Assembly: GCA_022508635.1 (NCBI GenBank)
Contig: JAFLUV010000117.1
Coordinates: 1 to 7,400 of the forward strand
Direction: 5' to 3'
DNA from: Prevotellaceae bacterium
GTDB taxonomy: Bacteria > Bacteroidota > Bacteroidia > Bacteroidales > Bacteroidaceae
DNA length: 7,400 nucleotides
The translations under genes were made by a program, and so were the position numbers. Within the stretch, counting starts at the first letter, position 1. The number at the start of each line of letters is the position of its first letter. Positions 1-5,711 of the stretch are shown piece after piece. Below the pieces are notes generated by a model. That model ran no database searches, was not told the origin of the DNA, and worked only from the letters and a program-made list of their open reading frames with translations.

Positions 1-24
1 ATCGAAACTTGCAAGTAAGAGGCT

Positions 25-52
25 TGACGTGAATTCATCGAACTCACGTTAA
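25..52. repeat. Palindromic intergenic repeat, copy 1
   Basis: ACGTGAATTC (27-36) and GAACTCACGT (40-49) form inverted arms separated by three bases, with one mismatch. Read as minus-strand RNA the mismatch becomes a G-U wobble, giving a 10-bp hairpin. The minus-strand core TTAACGTGAGTTC recurs at 4421-4433. A palindrome shared by two unrelated intergenic regions suggests a dispersed repeat or a protein-binding site. It lacks the U-tract expected of an intrinsic terminator. Confidence 0.6.
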
Positions 53-266
53 TATTATATAGGGCAGGATTAATATCATGCAGCCCGGACCTGCCGTGAA
101 TACAGCCCAGACCATCCCCGAGGGCAAGGCAGGACATGCCCCGTCCTCGGCAGGTTCTCCCCGAAAAGACGGGCAAAAGCCAGCGGATTGCCGTGCTCCA
201 CGACGAAAAACGCGGCCTCTCCCGCTCTTTTCTTCCCTCGCCCGCCTCGGAAAGAGAAAAGTTTGC
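53..266. other. Intergenic region with no supported gene
   Basis: No reading frame here shows a recognisable family, a start site or convincing codon structure. The stretch is GC-rich after position 80. It has three copies of GGCAGG (63, 128, 149), one CCTGCC (90-95) able to pair with the first copy, and a short stem AGGAC/GTCCT (131-135 with 143-147). These are weak and may reflect base composition only. The region lies upstream of the birA promoter box. Confidence 0.5.
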
Positions 267-274
267 TATCTTTG
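267..274 (+). promoter_or_regulatory. Bacteroidetes-type -7 box for birA
   Basis: TATCTTTG matches the TAnnTTTG consensus of the Bacteroidetes primary sigma factor and ends 33 bases before the birA start codon, so the leader would be short. No convincing TTTG element lies at the expected distance of about 20 bases upstream, so the promoter is only half supported. Confidence 0.5.
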
Positions 275-307
275 CACTCCGTATCCTGAAAGTAACGACG
301 AAAAGCG

Positions 308-1111
308 ATGGAAAAGCACTTCTGCCTGGACGACTCCCCGACGTTCCGCATGACGGAGCTCAACGAGGTGGACTCCACCAACAACTTCCTGCGGCACTTC
401 GGCGCGCCGCACGACCGCCGCATGACCCTCGTGACGGCAGAGTACCAGACTGCCGGACGCGGAACCAGCCATAACTCCTGGGAGTCGGAGCGCGGAAAGA
501 ACCTGACCTTCAGCCTGCGCGTGATGCCCGAAAGCCTGCCCGCACGGCGCATGTTCGCCGTATCGGAGGCAGCATCCCTCGCAGTCGCCGACGCCCTCGA
601 AGCCTTCCTCCCGACCCCACAACCCGCAGCGGCAGCACCCGCCGACGCAGGCTCCCGCTTCCGCATCAAGTGGCCGAACGACATCTACTACGGCAACGGC
701 AAGATCGCCGGCATACTCATCGAGAACGACCTCCAGGGCGCACAAGTCATACGCTCCACCATCGGCATCGGCATCAACGTCAACCAGCGGAAATTCCTCT
801 CCGATGCACCCAACCCCTGTTCCCTCGCAAACATCACGGGCACCGACACAGAGCGCCGCTTCGTCCTGGAACACTTCATGCTGCACATCACCAGGCGCAT
901 GCAGCAGATAAGCGAAGGACGGCTCGACGAACTGCACCAGGACTACCTCGCACGCCTCTACCGCAAGGACCAGGAGCACCACTACAGCGACGCGCAAGGC
1001 ACATTCCGCGCCGTACTCACCGGCGTAGAGCCCGGCGGACACCTCATCCTCCGCGACGAAGAAGGCAACCTGCGCCGCTACGCATTCAAGGAAGTCAAGC
1101 ACATACTGTAG
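308..1111 (+). CDS. birA: Biotin--[acetyl-CoA-carboxylase] ligase, stand-alone type
   Basis: Cytoplasmic enzyme that makes biotinyl-5'-AMP from biotin and ATP and transfers biotin to the carrier lysine of biotin-dependent carboxylases. The 267-residue product has no N-terminal helix-turn-helix, so it is a group I ligase and not a biotin repressor. Visible landmarks are the nucleotide/biotin loop beginning GRG at residues 50-52 with W58, KWPND at 121-125, the KIAGIL segment at 132-137 with its lysine K132, IGIGINVN at 152-159, and a C-terminal SH3-like region from about 218 ending in YAFKEV. The loop reads GRGTSHNSW, where the E. coli enzyme has GRGRRGRKW; the residue equivalent to Arg118 is Thr and a loop Gly is His. 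An Ala/Pro-rich insert sits at about 102-115. The start at 308 follows the -7 box by 33 bases. Third codon positions are strongly C-biased. pyrH follows 48 bases later on the same strand, probably co-transcribed. Confidence 0.93.
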   Translation: MEKHFCLDDSPTFRMTELNEVDSTNNFLRHFGAPHDRRMTLVTAEYQTAGRGTSHNSWESERGKNLTFSLRVMPESLPARRMFAVSEAASLAVADALEAFLPTPQPAAAAPADAGSRFRIKWPNDIYYGNGKIAGILIENDLQGAQVIRSTIGIGINVNQRKFLSDAPNPCSLANITGTDTERRFVLEHFMLHITRRMQQISEGRLDELHQDYLARLYRKDQEHHYSDAQGTFRAVLTGVEPGGHLILRDEEGNLRRYAFKEVKHIL

Positions 1112-1159
1112 GCTCAGCAAACAAAATCATTACCAAACCCAACAAACACCAACACCACA
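1112..1159 (+). other. G-poor, A/C-rich intercistronic leader before pyrH
   Basis: The 48 bases between birA and pyrH have G only at the first base and at position 1117, and otherwise consist almost wholly of A and C. There is no Shine-Dalgarno and no TAnnTTTG box. Such unstructured leaders are common before well-translated Bacteroidetes genes, so pyrH is probably read from the birA transcript with start-site accessibility driving initiation. Confidence 0.5.
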
Positions 1160-1870
1160 ATGGCAAGATTCAAACGCATCCTCCTCAAGCTCTCCGGCGA
1201 AAGCCTCATGGGAGAGAAAGGCTACGGCATCGACGAAAAACGACTCAGCGACTACGCCCGGCAAATAAAGGAAGCCGCCGGCATGGGCATACAAATAGGC
1301 ATCGTCATCGGCGGCGGCAACATCTTCCGCGGGCTGACGGGAGCAGGCAAAGGCTTCGACCGCGTCAAGGGAGACCAGATGGGCATGTGCGCCACCGTCA
1401 TCAACTCCCTCGCCCTGAGCAGCGCACTCGACGCCATAGGGCAGAAGAACCGCGTGCTCACCGCCATCCGCATGGAGCCCATCGGCCAGTACTACAGCAA
1501 ACAGGCAGCCATCGAGGCCATGCAGAACGGCGAAGTAGCCATCTTCAGCGCAGGCACCGGCAGCCCCTACTTCACCACCGACACAGGATCCTCCCTGCGA
1601 GGCATCGAAATAGAAGCCGACGTCATGCTGAAAGGAACGCGCGTAGACGGCATCTACACGGCCGACCCGGAGAAAGACCCCACCGCAACAAAGTTCCGCG
1701 ACATCACCTACAGCGACGTCATCGCCAAGGGACTCAAGGTCATGGACATCACGGCAACCGCCATGTGCATGCAGAACAACCTGCCCATCTACGTCTTCAA
1801 CATGGACATCGTAGGCAACCTCAAGCGCGTCCTTGACGGCGAAGACATCGGCACCCTCGTACACAACTGA
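1160..1870 (+). CDS. pyrH: UMP kinase
   Basis: Phosphorylates UMP to UDP with ATP, the committed step towards UTP and CTP; in bacteria the enzyme is a cytoplasmic hexamer of the amino-acid-kinase fold, usually activated by GTP and inhibited by UTP. The 236-residue length is normal for the family. Seen in order: KLSGE at 10-14, GGGNIFRG at 51-58, GDQMGM at 71-76, GTGSPYFTTDT at 132-142 in the nucleotide-binding region, the DGIYTADP segment at 163-170, MDITATAMC at 195-203 and a C-terminal GTLVHN. No key residue appears to be missing. The start at 1160 gives the standard N-terminus MARFKRILLKLSGE. Codons are heavily C-ending, like birA. The gene ends 14 bases from the stop of the convergent ATPase gene. 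frr, which often follows pyrH in bacteria, is not next to it here. Confidence 0.97.
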   Translation: MARFKRILLKLSGESLMGEKGYGIDEKRLSDYARQIKEAAGMGIQIGIVIGGGNIFRGLTGAGKGFDRVKGDQMGMCATVINSLALSSALDAIGQKNRVLTAIRMEPIGQYYSKQAAIEAMQNGEVAIFSAGTGSPYFTTDTGSSLRGIEIEADVMLKGTRVDGIYTADPEKDPTATKFRDITYSDVIAKGLKVMDITATAMCMQNNLPIYVFNMDIVGNLKRVLDGEDIGTLVHN

Positions 1871-1884
1871 CACAGCCTCCGCCC

Positions 1885-4005
1885 CTAAGCACAGAAACCT
1901 ATGGCATGATGCCGGCGCAACTCAATGGAACAGGCATTGAACCTGCCTGAAGCATTCTGCACGTCAGATGCCTCGATGCGCTGATAGACGGACGGTTCGA
2001 GGACGTGCGGCGTACTGGAAACCCTGTCGGCAAGGGCAGGAATGATGCCGTTGCAAACGAACTGTTCCACCCAACGCGCATTGGCAAACCTCTCCGACTG
2101 CGCCCCGACAGCCTTGCAAATACTCTCCAGCAGAAGCGCACGCGCCTCCTGCGTCAGCTCATACTTGTCGGCAGCCAGCATCCCCTCAGCTATCTGCATG
2201 AGCTCGTCGGCCGTATAGTCCGGGAAATTGAACTTGTAGGGAAACCTGCCGACAAGCCCCTGGTTCACGGACATCAAGGCATCCATCTCCTTCTGATAGC
2301 CGGCAAAGACGACAAGCATGTCGGGATTCTTCATGGAAAGGACATCAAGCAGACACTCCACGGCATGCCTGCCGAAATCCTTCTCGTCGCCGGCAGTGTA
2401 GAGCGTATATGCCTCGTCTATGAAGAGCACGTTGCCCCTTGCCTCGCGCAGTATCATCCTCATGTTCTCCTCCGTATCCCCGATGTAGCGGCCAATGATC
2501 CGCTTCCTGTCCACGCACACTACCTCACCCTTCGAGAGCAGACCGAGGGAATGGTATATCCTTCCCAGCAGTCTTGCCACCGTAGTCTTTCCCGTCCCGG
2601 GATTTCCCGTAAGTATGGTATGGTACACGGCATGGTCAGTGGAGCTCAGACCGAGCTGACGGCGTTCGACAAAGAACCTTGTGCGGTTGGAAAGCGTGAC
2701 GATGCTCTGCTTTATCTCTCCAAGTCCCACCATGGCCTGCAACTCTTCGATGGCCCTGCTGTAGGGTGAGTCCTGGCGACGGAAGCAGCTATCGTCGATG
2801 TCCTCAGGCCGCACCTCGACAGAAAGTCTTTCTTCCTGGCCGCCACCTATTGCGCAAATGGCATTCCGGGCATGGAGTGGCTTGAGATGCTCCTCGACGT
2901 ACCGGCTGATTTCGTCAGCGCCCCAGTTGCCAGCGACACCGTTGTCGTAAGCATCCGACAGCATGCGGCATGCCTTCTCAGATGCTTCCGGGGAGAAGGA
3001 CAGGTTTGCCTGTGCTGCGCTCTGGAAGAAAGAGTATATCAGATCCTGCTTGGTGTATGGCTCCAGCACAAGCCTGTTTCCTGCGGGAAACATACACCGC
3101 AAGGACGGATACTGCTCCAACAGGGTGTCAATCTCCTGCGACGTGCCGCTGAAAACTGCCGTATTCTCGGGCTTCCTCAGATGAGCGAGCACTTTCTTCA
3201 TGATGACTCTTCCGTTTGTCTCCAAAAGCACACTGATGCCGCTGAACTTGTATATGCGCCTCTTCACCTCGGAAAACTCTGGGCTGAAAATGTCGTCATG
3301 AGACACAGCTCCGTCGAAGAGTTCGTTCAATTCTTCGTACGGATCTCGGCTGTTCGTCGTATCGTAGAATGACTCGCAGTTTGCTGTTCTAAAATGTCCC
3401 TCCACTTCTGCCAAAGCACACATCAACGTAACGGTATGTCCGGACGACCCCGATGCATTCCAGTCTATAAGAAGGTTATTGCAAAACTCCAGCTTCTTGA
3501 GCGAATGTGCCTGACGGACTTCGTTCAGCAAGTTCCGTTTCACACGATTGACGACCCATCTTTTGAACTGGCGTGCACCCGGCTTGCGGGACAGCAGTGT
3601 CCAGTATCTTATATGGTTGCAAAGGTATCCACTGAGCACATCCTCGTCGCTCATGCGCGGACAGGAGACGGGCTTTTCCACTGCGATGCGTCCGTCTTCG
3701 TCCATCTGGAAGTTAAAACGGAGGATATTTCCCGTACTGTTGCGCAGTAAAATGAAATAGTTTCCGGGCAGCCAGACGTTATATCCGCTGAACGTCACTT
3801 TGAGGGTTCGCCTGTTCCGCTCGATGGCATTGTTTTCCGTCCTCGCTTCCCCGAGCAGCGTGAGTTGTTCGTCATAGAGCGTTACAGTATAGGAGTCGGT
3901 AGCTTTCAGCCCTTTCCCCAGAGAGATAGCGATAAGCATATCGCCGGAACTGAATACAAATTGATTGCCACGGAGTGGCTGCAGAGTAATAGTGATTTTT
4001 GTCAT
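1885..4005 (-). CDS. CbbX/SpoVK-type AAA+ ATPase with a decayed first AAA module
   Basis: A 706-residue protein, predicted soluble (no signal peptide or membrane segment seen). Residues 1 to about 110 look like a beta-sandwich (alternating hydrophobics, LPGNYFILLR near 79-88). Residues about 170-400 resemble a CbbX-type AAA module that has lost its catalytic parts: GSSGHT at 186-191 sits where Walker A should be, no DE pair is present in the Walker B region near 256-267, and Met305 replaces the arginine finger, although VFSGTSQEI (284-292) and the FPAGNRLVLEPYTKQDL segment (306-322) keep the family pattern. The second module is intact: Walker A GNPGTGKT (467-474), Walker B VLFIDEA (526-532), sensor region VVFAGY (565-570), arginine finger R587 in GLVGRFPYKF, and FANAR (640-644) in the sensor-2 region. 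The family remodels protein partners (Rubisco activation, sporulation, type VII secretion); the partner here is unknown. The start at 4005 has only a weak AGAAG two bases upstream, so translation may be coupled to the small frame ending at 4011. Confidence 0.88.
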   Translation of the reverse strand: MTKITITLQPLRGNQFVFSSGDMLIAISLGKGLKATDSYTVTLYDEQLTLLGEARTENNAIERNRRTLKVTFSGYNVWLPGNYFILLRNSTGNILRFNFQMDEDGRIAVEKPVSCPRMSDEDVLSGYLCNHIRYWTLLSRKPGARQFKRWVVNRVKRNLLNEVRQAHSLKKLEFCNNLLIDWNASGSSGHTVTLMCALAEVEGHFRTANCESFYDTTNSRDPYEELNELFDGAVSHDDIFSPEFSEVKRRIYKFSGISVLLETNGRVIMKKVLAHLRKPENTAVFSGTSQEIDTLLEQYPSLRCMFPAGNRLVLEPYTKQDLIYSFFQSAAQANLSFSPEASEKACRMLSDAYDNGVAGNWGADEISRYVEEHLKPLHARNAICAIGGGQEERLSVEVRPEDIDDSCFRRQDSPYSRAIEELQAMVGLGEIKQSIVTLSNRTRFFVERRQLGLSSTDHAVYHTILTGNPGTGKTTVARLLGRIYHSLGLLSKGEVVCVDRKRIIGRYIGDTEENMRMILREARGNVLFIDEAYTLYTAGDEKDFGRHAVECLLDVLSMKNPDMLVVFAGYQKEMDALMSVNQGLVGRFPYKFNFPDYTADELMQIAEGMLAADKYELTQEARALLLESICKAVGAQSERFANARWVEQFVCNGIIPALADRVSSTPHVLEPSVYQRIEASDVQNASGRFNACSIELRRHHAIGFCA

Positions 4006-4010
4006 ATCTT

Positions 4011-4097
4011 CTAAAATAACAGATTATATAAAAATTTATTTCGTGCATGATGCACATGAAAAACACGCGACAGACGCAGAATCGTCTGTCTGCACAT
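4011..4097 (-). CDS. Possible 28-residue leader peptide
   Basis: On the minus strand AAAGGAG (4112-4106) lies eight bases before an ATG at 4097, an almost ideal Shine-Dalgarno arrangement. The frame runs 28 codons to TAG at 4013-4011, leaving five bases before the ATPase start codon, a layout that suits translational coupling. The peptide is basic, begins MCRQTILRLS and contains HVHH; it matches no family I know. It is out of frame with the ATPase, so it is not an N-terminal extension. Its start codon lies inside a terminator-like hairpin. It could be a regulatory leader peptide or a chance frame. Confidence 0.4.
   Translation of the reverse strand: MCRQTILRLSRVFHVHHARNKFLYNLLF
4059..4097 (-). 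terminator. Terminator-like hairpin in the ATPase leader (attenuator candidate)
   Basis: GACAGACG (4090-4083) and CGTCTGTC (4076-4069), read on the minus strand, pair perfectly over 8 bp around a six-base loop. With one bulged A (4091) the stem extends through 4097-4092 and 4068-4063, using three G-U pairs, and is followed at once by four U (4062-4059). No T-run follows on the plus strand, so the signal is directional. It lies between the 4304-4335 promoter and the ATPase start, so it would either end a small RNA of about 240 bases or attenuate the ATPase transcript. Confidence 0.45.
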
Positions 4098-4104
4098 AGT
4101 ATTT

Positions 4105-4118
4105 TCTCCTTTGGGAGA
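4105..4118 (-). promoter_or_regulatory. Hairpin covering a strong Shine-Dalgarno
   Basis: On the minus strand TCTCC (4118-4114) pairs with GGAGA (4109-4105) across the loop CAAA. This places the GGAG core of the ribosome binding site AAAGGAG (4112-4106) in the 3' arm. If it forms, it would limit initiation at the ATG at 4097 until opened. The stem is only 5 bp, so it would be of modest stability. Confidence 0.4.
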
Positions 4119-4136
4119 TGCGAGTTTTGCTGGGAA

Positions 4137-4278
4137 GCGATTGTCGCCAATGATAACAATAAGTCAAAGAACACGCGTCAGGCAGTCACCCGAGTGCAAG
4201 CATACAATGAGGACGATATCCCCGCTCAATGCCTGGATACACCCATAGTGCTACATGTTCGCGATCTTGTTATCATTG
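4137..4278 (-). ncRNA. Candidate structured RNA (leader aptamer or small RNA)
   Basis: CAATGATAACAA at 4148-4159 and TTGTTATCATTG at 4267-4278 are perfect 12-base inverted repeats. Inside them, in nested order, 4254-4260 pairs with 4169-4175 (7 bp, one G-U) and 4230-4235 pairs with 4179-4184 (6 bp). The innermost part can form a hairpin near 4209-4229 and a small CAC/GTG stem with loop TCGG near 4187-4196. A GCGA/TCGC hairpin (4137-4147) abuts the closing helix. The 5' end predicted from the promoter at 4304-4335 is about 20 bases before the first arm. I recognise no named riboswitch. A 6S-like RNA is an alternative because the fold is one long interrupted hairpin. The conserved elements of SRP RNA, RNase P and tmRNA were not seen. 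Confidence 0.42.
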
Positions 4279-4303
4279 ACTGTTATTTCAGAAAATTGCG
4301 CTG

Positions 4304-4335
4304 CAAAGGTAGGCAAAAACGACTTTTACTCCAAA
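4304..4335 (-). promoter_or_regulatory. Strong Bacteroidetes-type promoter reading towards the ATPase
   Basis: On the minus strand TTTG (4335-4332), a 20-base spacer and TACCTTTG (4311-4304) match both consensus elements with the preferred spacing. Transcription would start near 4297, giving a leader of about 290 bases before the ATPase start, or the 5' end of a separate small RNA. It is the best promoter match in the window. Confidence 0.72.
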
Positions 4336-4420
4336 CAATTCCATGAAACTCGTCATTTTTTTAACTTTCATTTACATTCAGAAGACAAGCAAGCACGTTG
4401 TTTTTGGGGTAAAACTTAGG

Positions 4421-4440
4421 TTAACGTGAGTTCAACGAAT
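4421..4440. repeat. Palindromic intergenic repeat, partial copy 2
   Basis: TTAACGTGAGTTC (4421-4433) is identical to the minus-strand sequence of the repeat at 25-52. Two of the next three bases differ, and GAAT (4437-4440) is again shared. The second arm then diverges, so this copy is a half site or a decayed copy that cannot form the full hairpin. Confidence 0.55.
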
Positions 4441-4579
4441 CATAGCATGTGAAAATACTACAAAGAAACTGGCAACGTATAATATATATATAATAATGTA
4501 TAGCACGAGAACAGTGTTCCGGTTGGCTCTCATCACAGTCAAGACGACGGCAAGCGACTACTTGACAGATGAAAGAATT

Positions 4580-4600
4580 GGTAAAAGTATCTTTTATACC
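4580..4600 (-). terminator. Weak hairpin after the lipid operon
   Basis: GGTAAAAG (4580-4587) and CTTTTATACC (4591-4600) pair over 8 bp with a two-base bulge and a three-base loop. The hairpin starts nine bases after the stop codon of the flippase-like gene, where a terminator would be expected. It is AU-rich and lacks a clear U-tract (AATTCTTT follows on the minus strand), so its function is doubtful. Confidence 0.3.
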
Positions 4601-4608
4601 GCCTAACC

Positions 4609-5670
4609 TTAAGTGGTTTTCCGGCCTCCGACACGCATGAGCACGATGCCGATAAATATCCAGATGATTTCACGGACACGGCAAATGATGCTGACAAACA
4701 AACCCAAGGCTGTGGAGAGTCCCATCGCGGCAGTAGAGAGAGCAAAGCCGCCCTCCTGTACGCCAATCTGCATGGGCAGGAAACCTATCAGGTTGGCAAA
4801 GAGAGTAGTAAGCGATACAATAAGAATAGAATGCAGGAAGGTCATGGTGATACCGCCGAAGCCGCCTCCACAGTCAACACCGAAGAGCAACAGCATGAAG
4901 AGCACTTCGGAGCTCTGCACAATGCGCGACAGGTACTCAAGCCCCAGAGCAACATAGAAATGACGACGGCTCTGCTGGTGCAAGGCAGCTATCTGTGCAT
5001 CCACGTTGTGCAGCGCAGCCTCATGTGCCGAAAGGAAGCGTTCGCTCCACCCCTTCAGGAAGGGCAAATGGCCTATCCATCGGATAACCCTCACGACAAG
5101 ACCGTAACGATAGCCTCGCGAAAAGAGATAGAAAGCTATGAGGCAAAAGACGATGATAATGCCGAGCACTATGCCGACCGTCGTGTTGAAAGGGAGATCG
5201 CCTGCTGCCACAAGTGCCAGATAGAGGAACACAGAGGTGAACCAGAACCAGAAGTGCGCAAAAACATGCATCATGGCATAGAGGATGACGGAGGATGTAG
5301 CACTTTGTTTGGAAATATCCTTGCTCAGTTCCATGATACGATAGGGTTCGCCTCCCAAACCGCCAACAGGTGTGGCGTAGTTAAGGGCATAGCCTGTGAT
5401 AGTCAGCCTGTAGATACGCAAGAGGAATCGCCAGCCGGACAGCCTGTCCTTCTCCATTTCCTCCTTGCCGACAGTGCCCCGAATGACCGTCATCCACGAG
5501 AGGGCATTTATAGCATAGACCACAAGCCAGATGCCGACAATGGGGATAAGCCAGTAACCAGCTTTGCAGAGGTGTTGCCACAGCTCAACGAAGCTCACGT
5601 CGAAGGTGAAAAGCATCACCACTACGGCAGCTACACCGCAAAGAAAAAAGACGTTGTTCCAGTTTATCAT
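4609..5670 (-). CDS. Lysylphosphatidylglycerol synthase-type / flippase-like integral membrane protein
   Basis: A 353-residue inner-membrane protein with about eight hydrophobic segments, including 7-24, 38-60, 127-155, 165-184, 237-263, 273-296, 310-330 and 333-347. It carries the two hallmark loops of the MprF-type membrane domain family (PF03706): TPVGGLGGEPYRI at 100-112 and FLPMQIGVQEGG at 297-308. It lacks the soluble aminoacyl-transfer domain of full MprF, so it is not a complete lysyl-PG synthase. Stand-alone members are generally thought to move or modify lipids across the membrane; that role is inferred. The gene follows the CDP-alcohol phosphatidyltransferase by 41 bases on the same strand, with AGGGG (5681-5677) six bases before the ATG at 5670, so it is probably co-transcribed and acts on the product of that enzyme or a related lipid. 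No truncation seen. Confidence 0.85.
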   Translation of the reverse strand: MINWNNVFFLCGVAAVVVMLFTFDVSFVELWQHLCKAGYWLIPIVGIWLVVYAINALSWMTVIRGTVGKEEMEKDRLSGWRFLLRIYRLTITGYALNYATPVGGLGGEPYRIMELSKDISKQSATSSVILYAMMHVFAHFWFWFTSVFLYLALVAAGDLPFNTTVGIVLGIIIVFCLIAFYLFSRGYRYGLVVRVIRWIGHLPFLKGWSERFLSAHEAALHNVDAQIAALHQQSRRHFYVALGLEYLSRIVQSSEVLFMLLLFGVDCGGGFGGITMTFLHSILIVSLTTLFANLIGFLPMQIGVQEGGFALSTAAMGLSTALGLFVSIICRVREIIWIFIGIVLMRVGGRKTT

Positions 5671-5711
5671 ACGCTACCCCTGCTTGCTGTTACATACTTC
5701 TGTCGCTCGCT

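Larger units (their letters stand above)
4336..4608. other. AT-rich intergenic stretch without a supported gene
   Basis: This stretch lies between the end of the lipid operon and the ATPase promoter. No reading frame has a recognisable product or start context. It holds a partial copy of the palindromic repeat (4421-4440), a run of alternating A and T at about 4479-4498, and a hairpin beside the operon end (4580-4600). No TAnnTTTG box was found on either strand. Confidence 0.5.

Noticed and set aside
1..18. Possible last codons of an upstream plus-strand gene (frame ending in TAA at 16-18)
   Set aside because: Five codons carry no family information and any frame would end by chance nearby.
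159..173. Short CCCG/CGGG stem upstream of birA as a terminator
   Set aside because: Only four base pairs and no following T-run on either strand.
76..684. 202-codon minus-strand frame over the birA start and its upstream region
   Set aside because: Mostly antisense to birA, Arg/Ser/Ala-rich composition without a motif, and it crosses the birA promoter; best explained by base composition.
266..1120. 284-codon minus-strand frame antisense to birA
   Set aside because: Shadow of birA caused by C-ending codons; Val/Glu/Cys-rich with no recognisable family.
670..1836. 388-codon plus-strand frame rich in His, Arg and Pro spanning birA and pyrH
   Set aside because: It overlaps two well-supported genes in another frame, and its low-complexity composition is what C-ending codons give when shifted.
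1130..1873. 247-codon minus-strand frame antisense to pyrH
   Set aside because: Shadow of pyrH with no motif and no promoter.
2005..2769. 254-codon plus-strand frame antisense to the ATPase
   Set aside because: The ATPase frame carries Walker motifs; this frame has no recognisable domain.
3872..4174. 100-codon minus-strand frame overlapping the ATPase start
   Set aside because: Runs through the structured leader and into the ATPase in another frame, with no ribosome site; the shorter frame at 4011-4097 has much better start context.
4148..4278. A small transposon-like element (MITE) bounded by the 12-base inverted repeats
   Set aside because: No target-site duplication flanks the repeats, and the interior forms further nested pairs on the transcribed strand; an RNA reading fits better, though an old element cannot be excluded.
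4047..4346. 99-codon plus-strand frame antisense to the leader
   Set aside because: It crosses the inverted repeats and the minus-strand promoter, and has no promoter or family resemblance.
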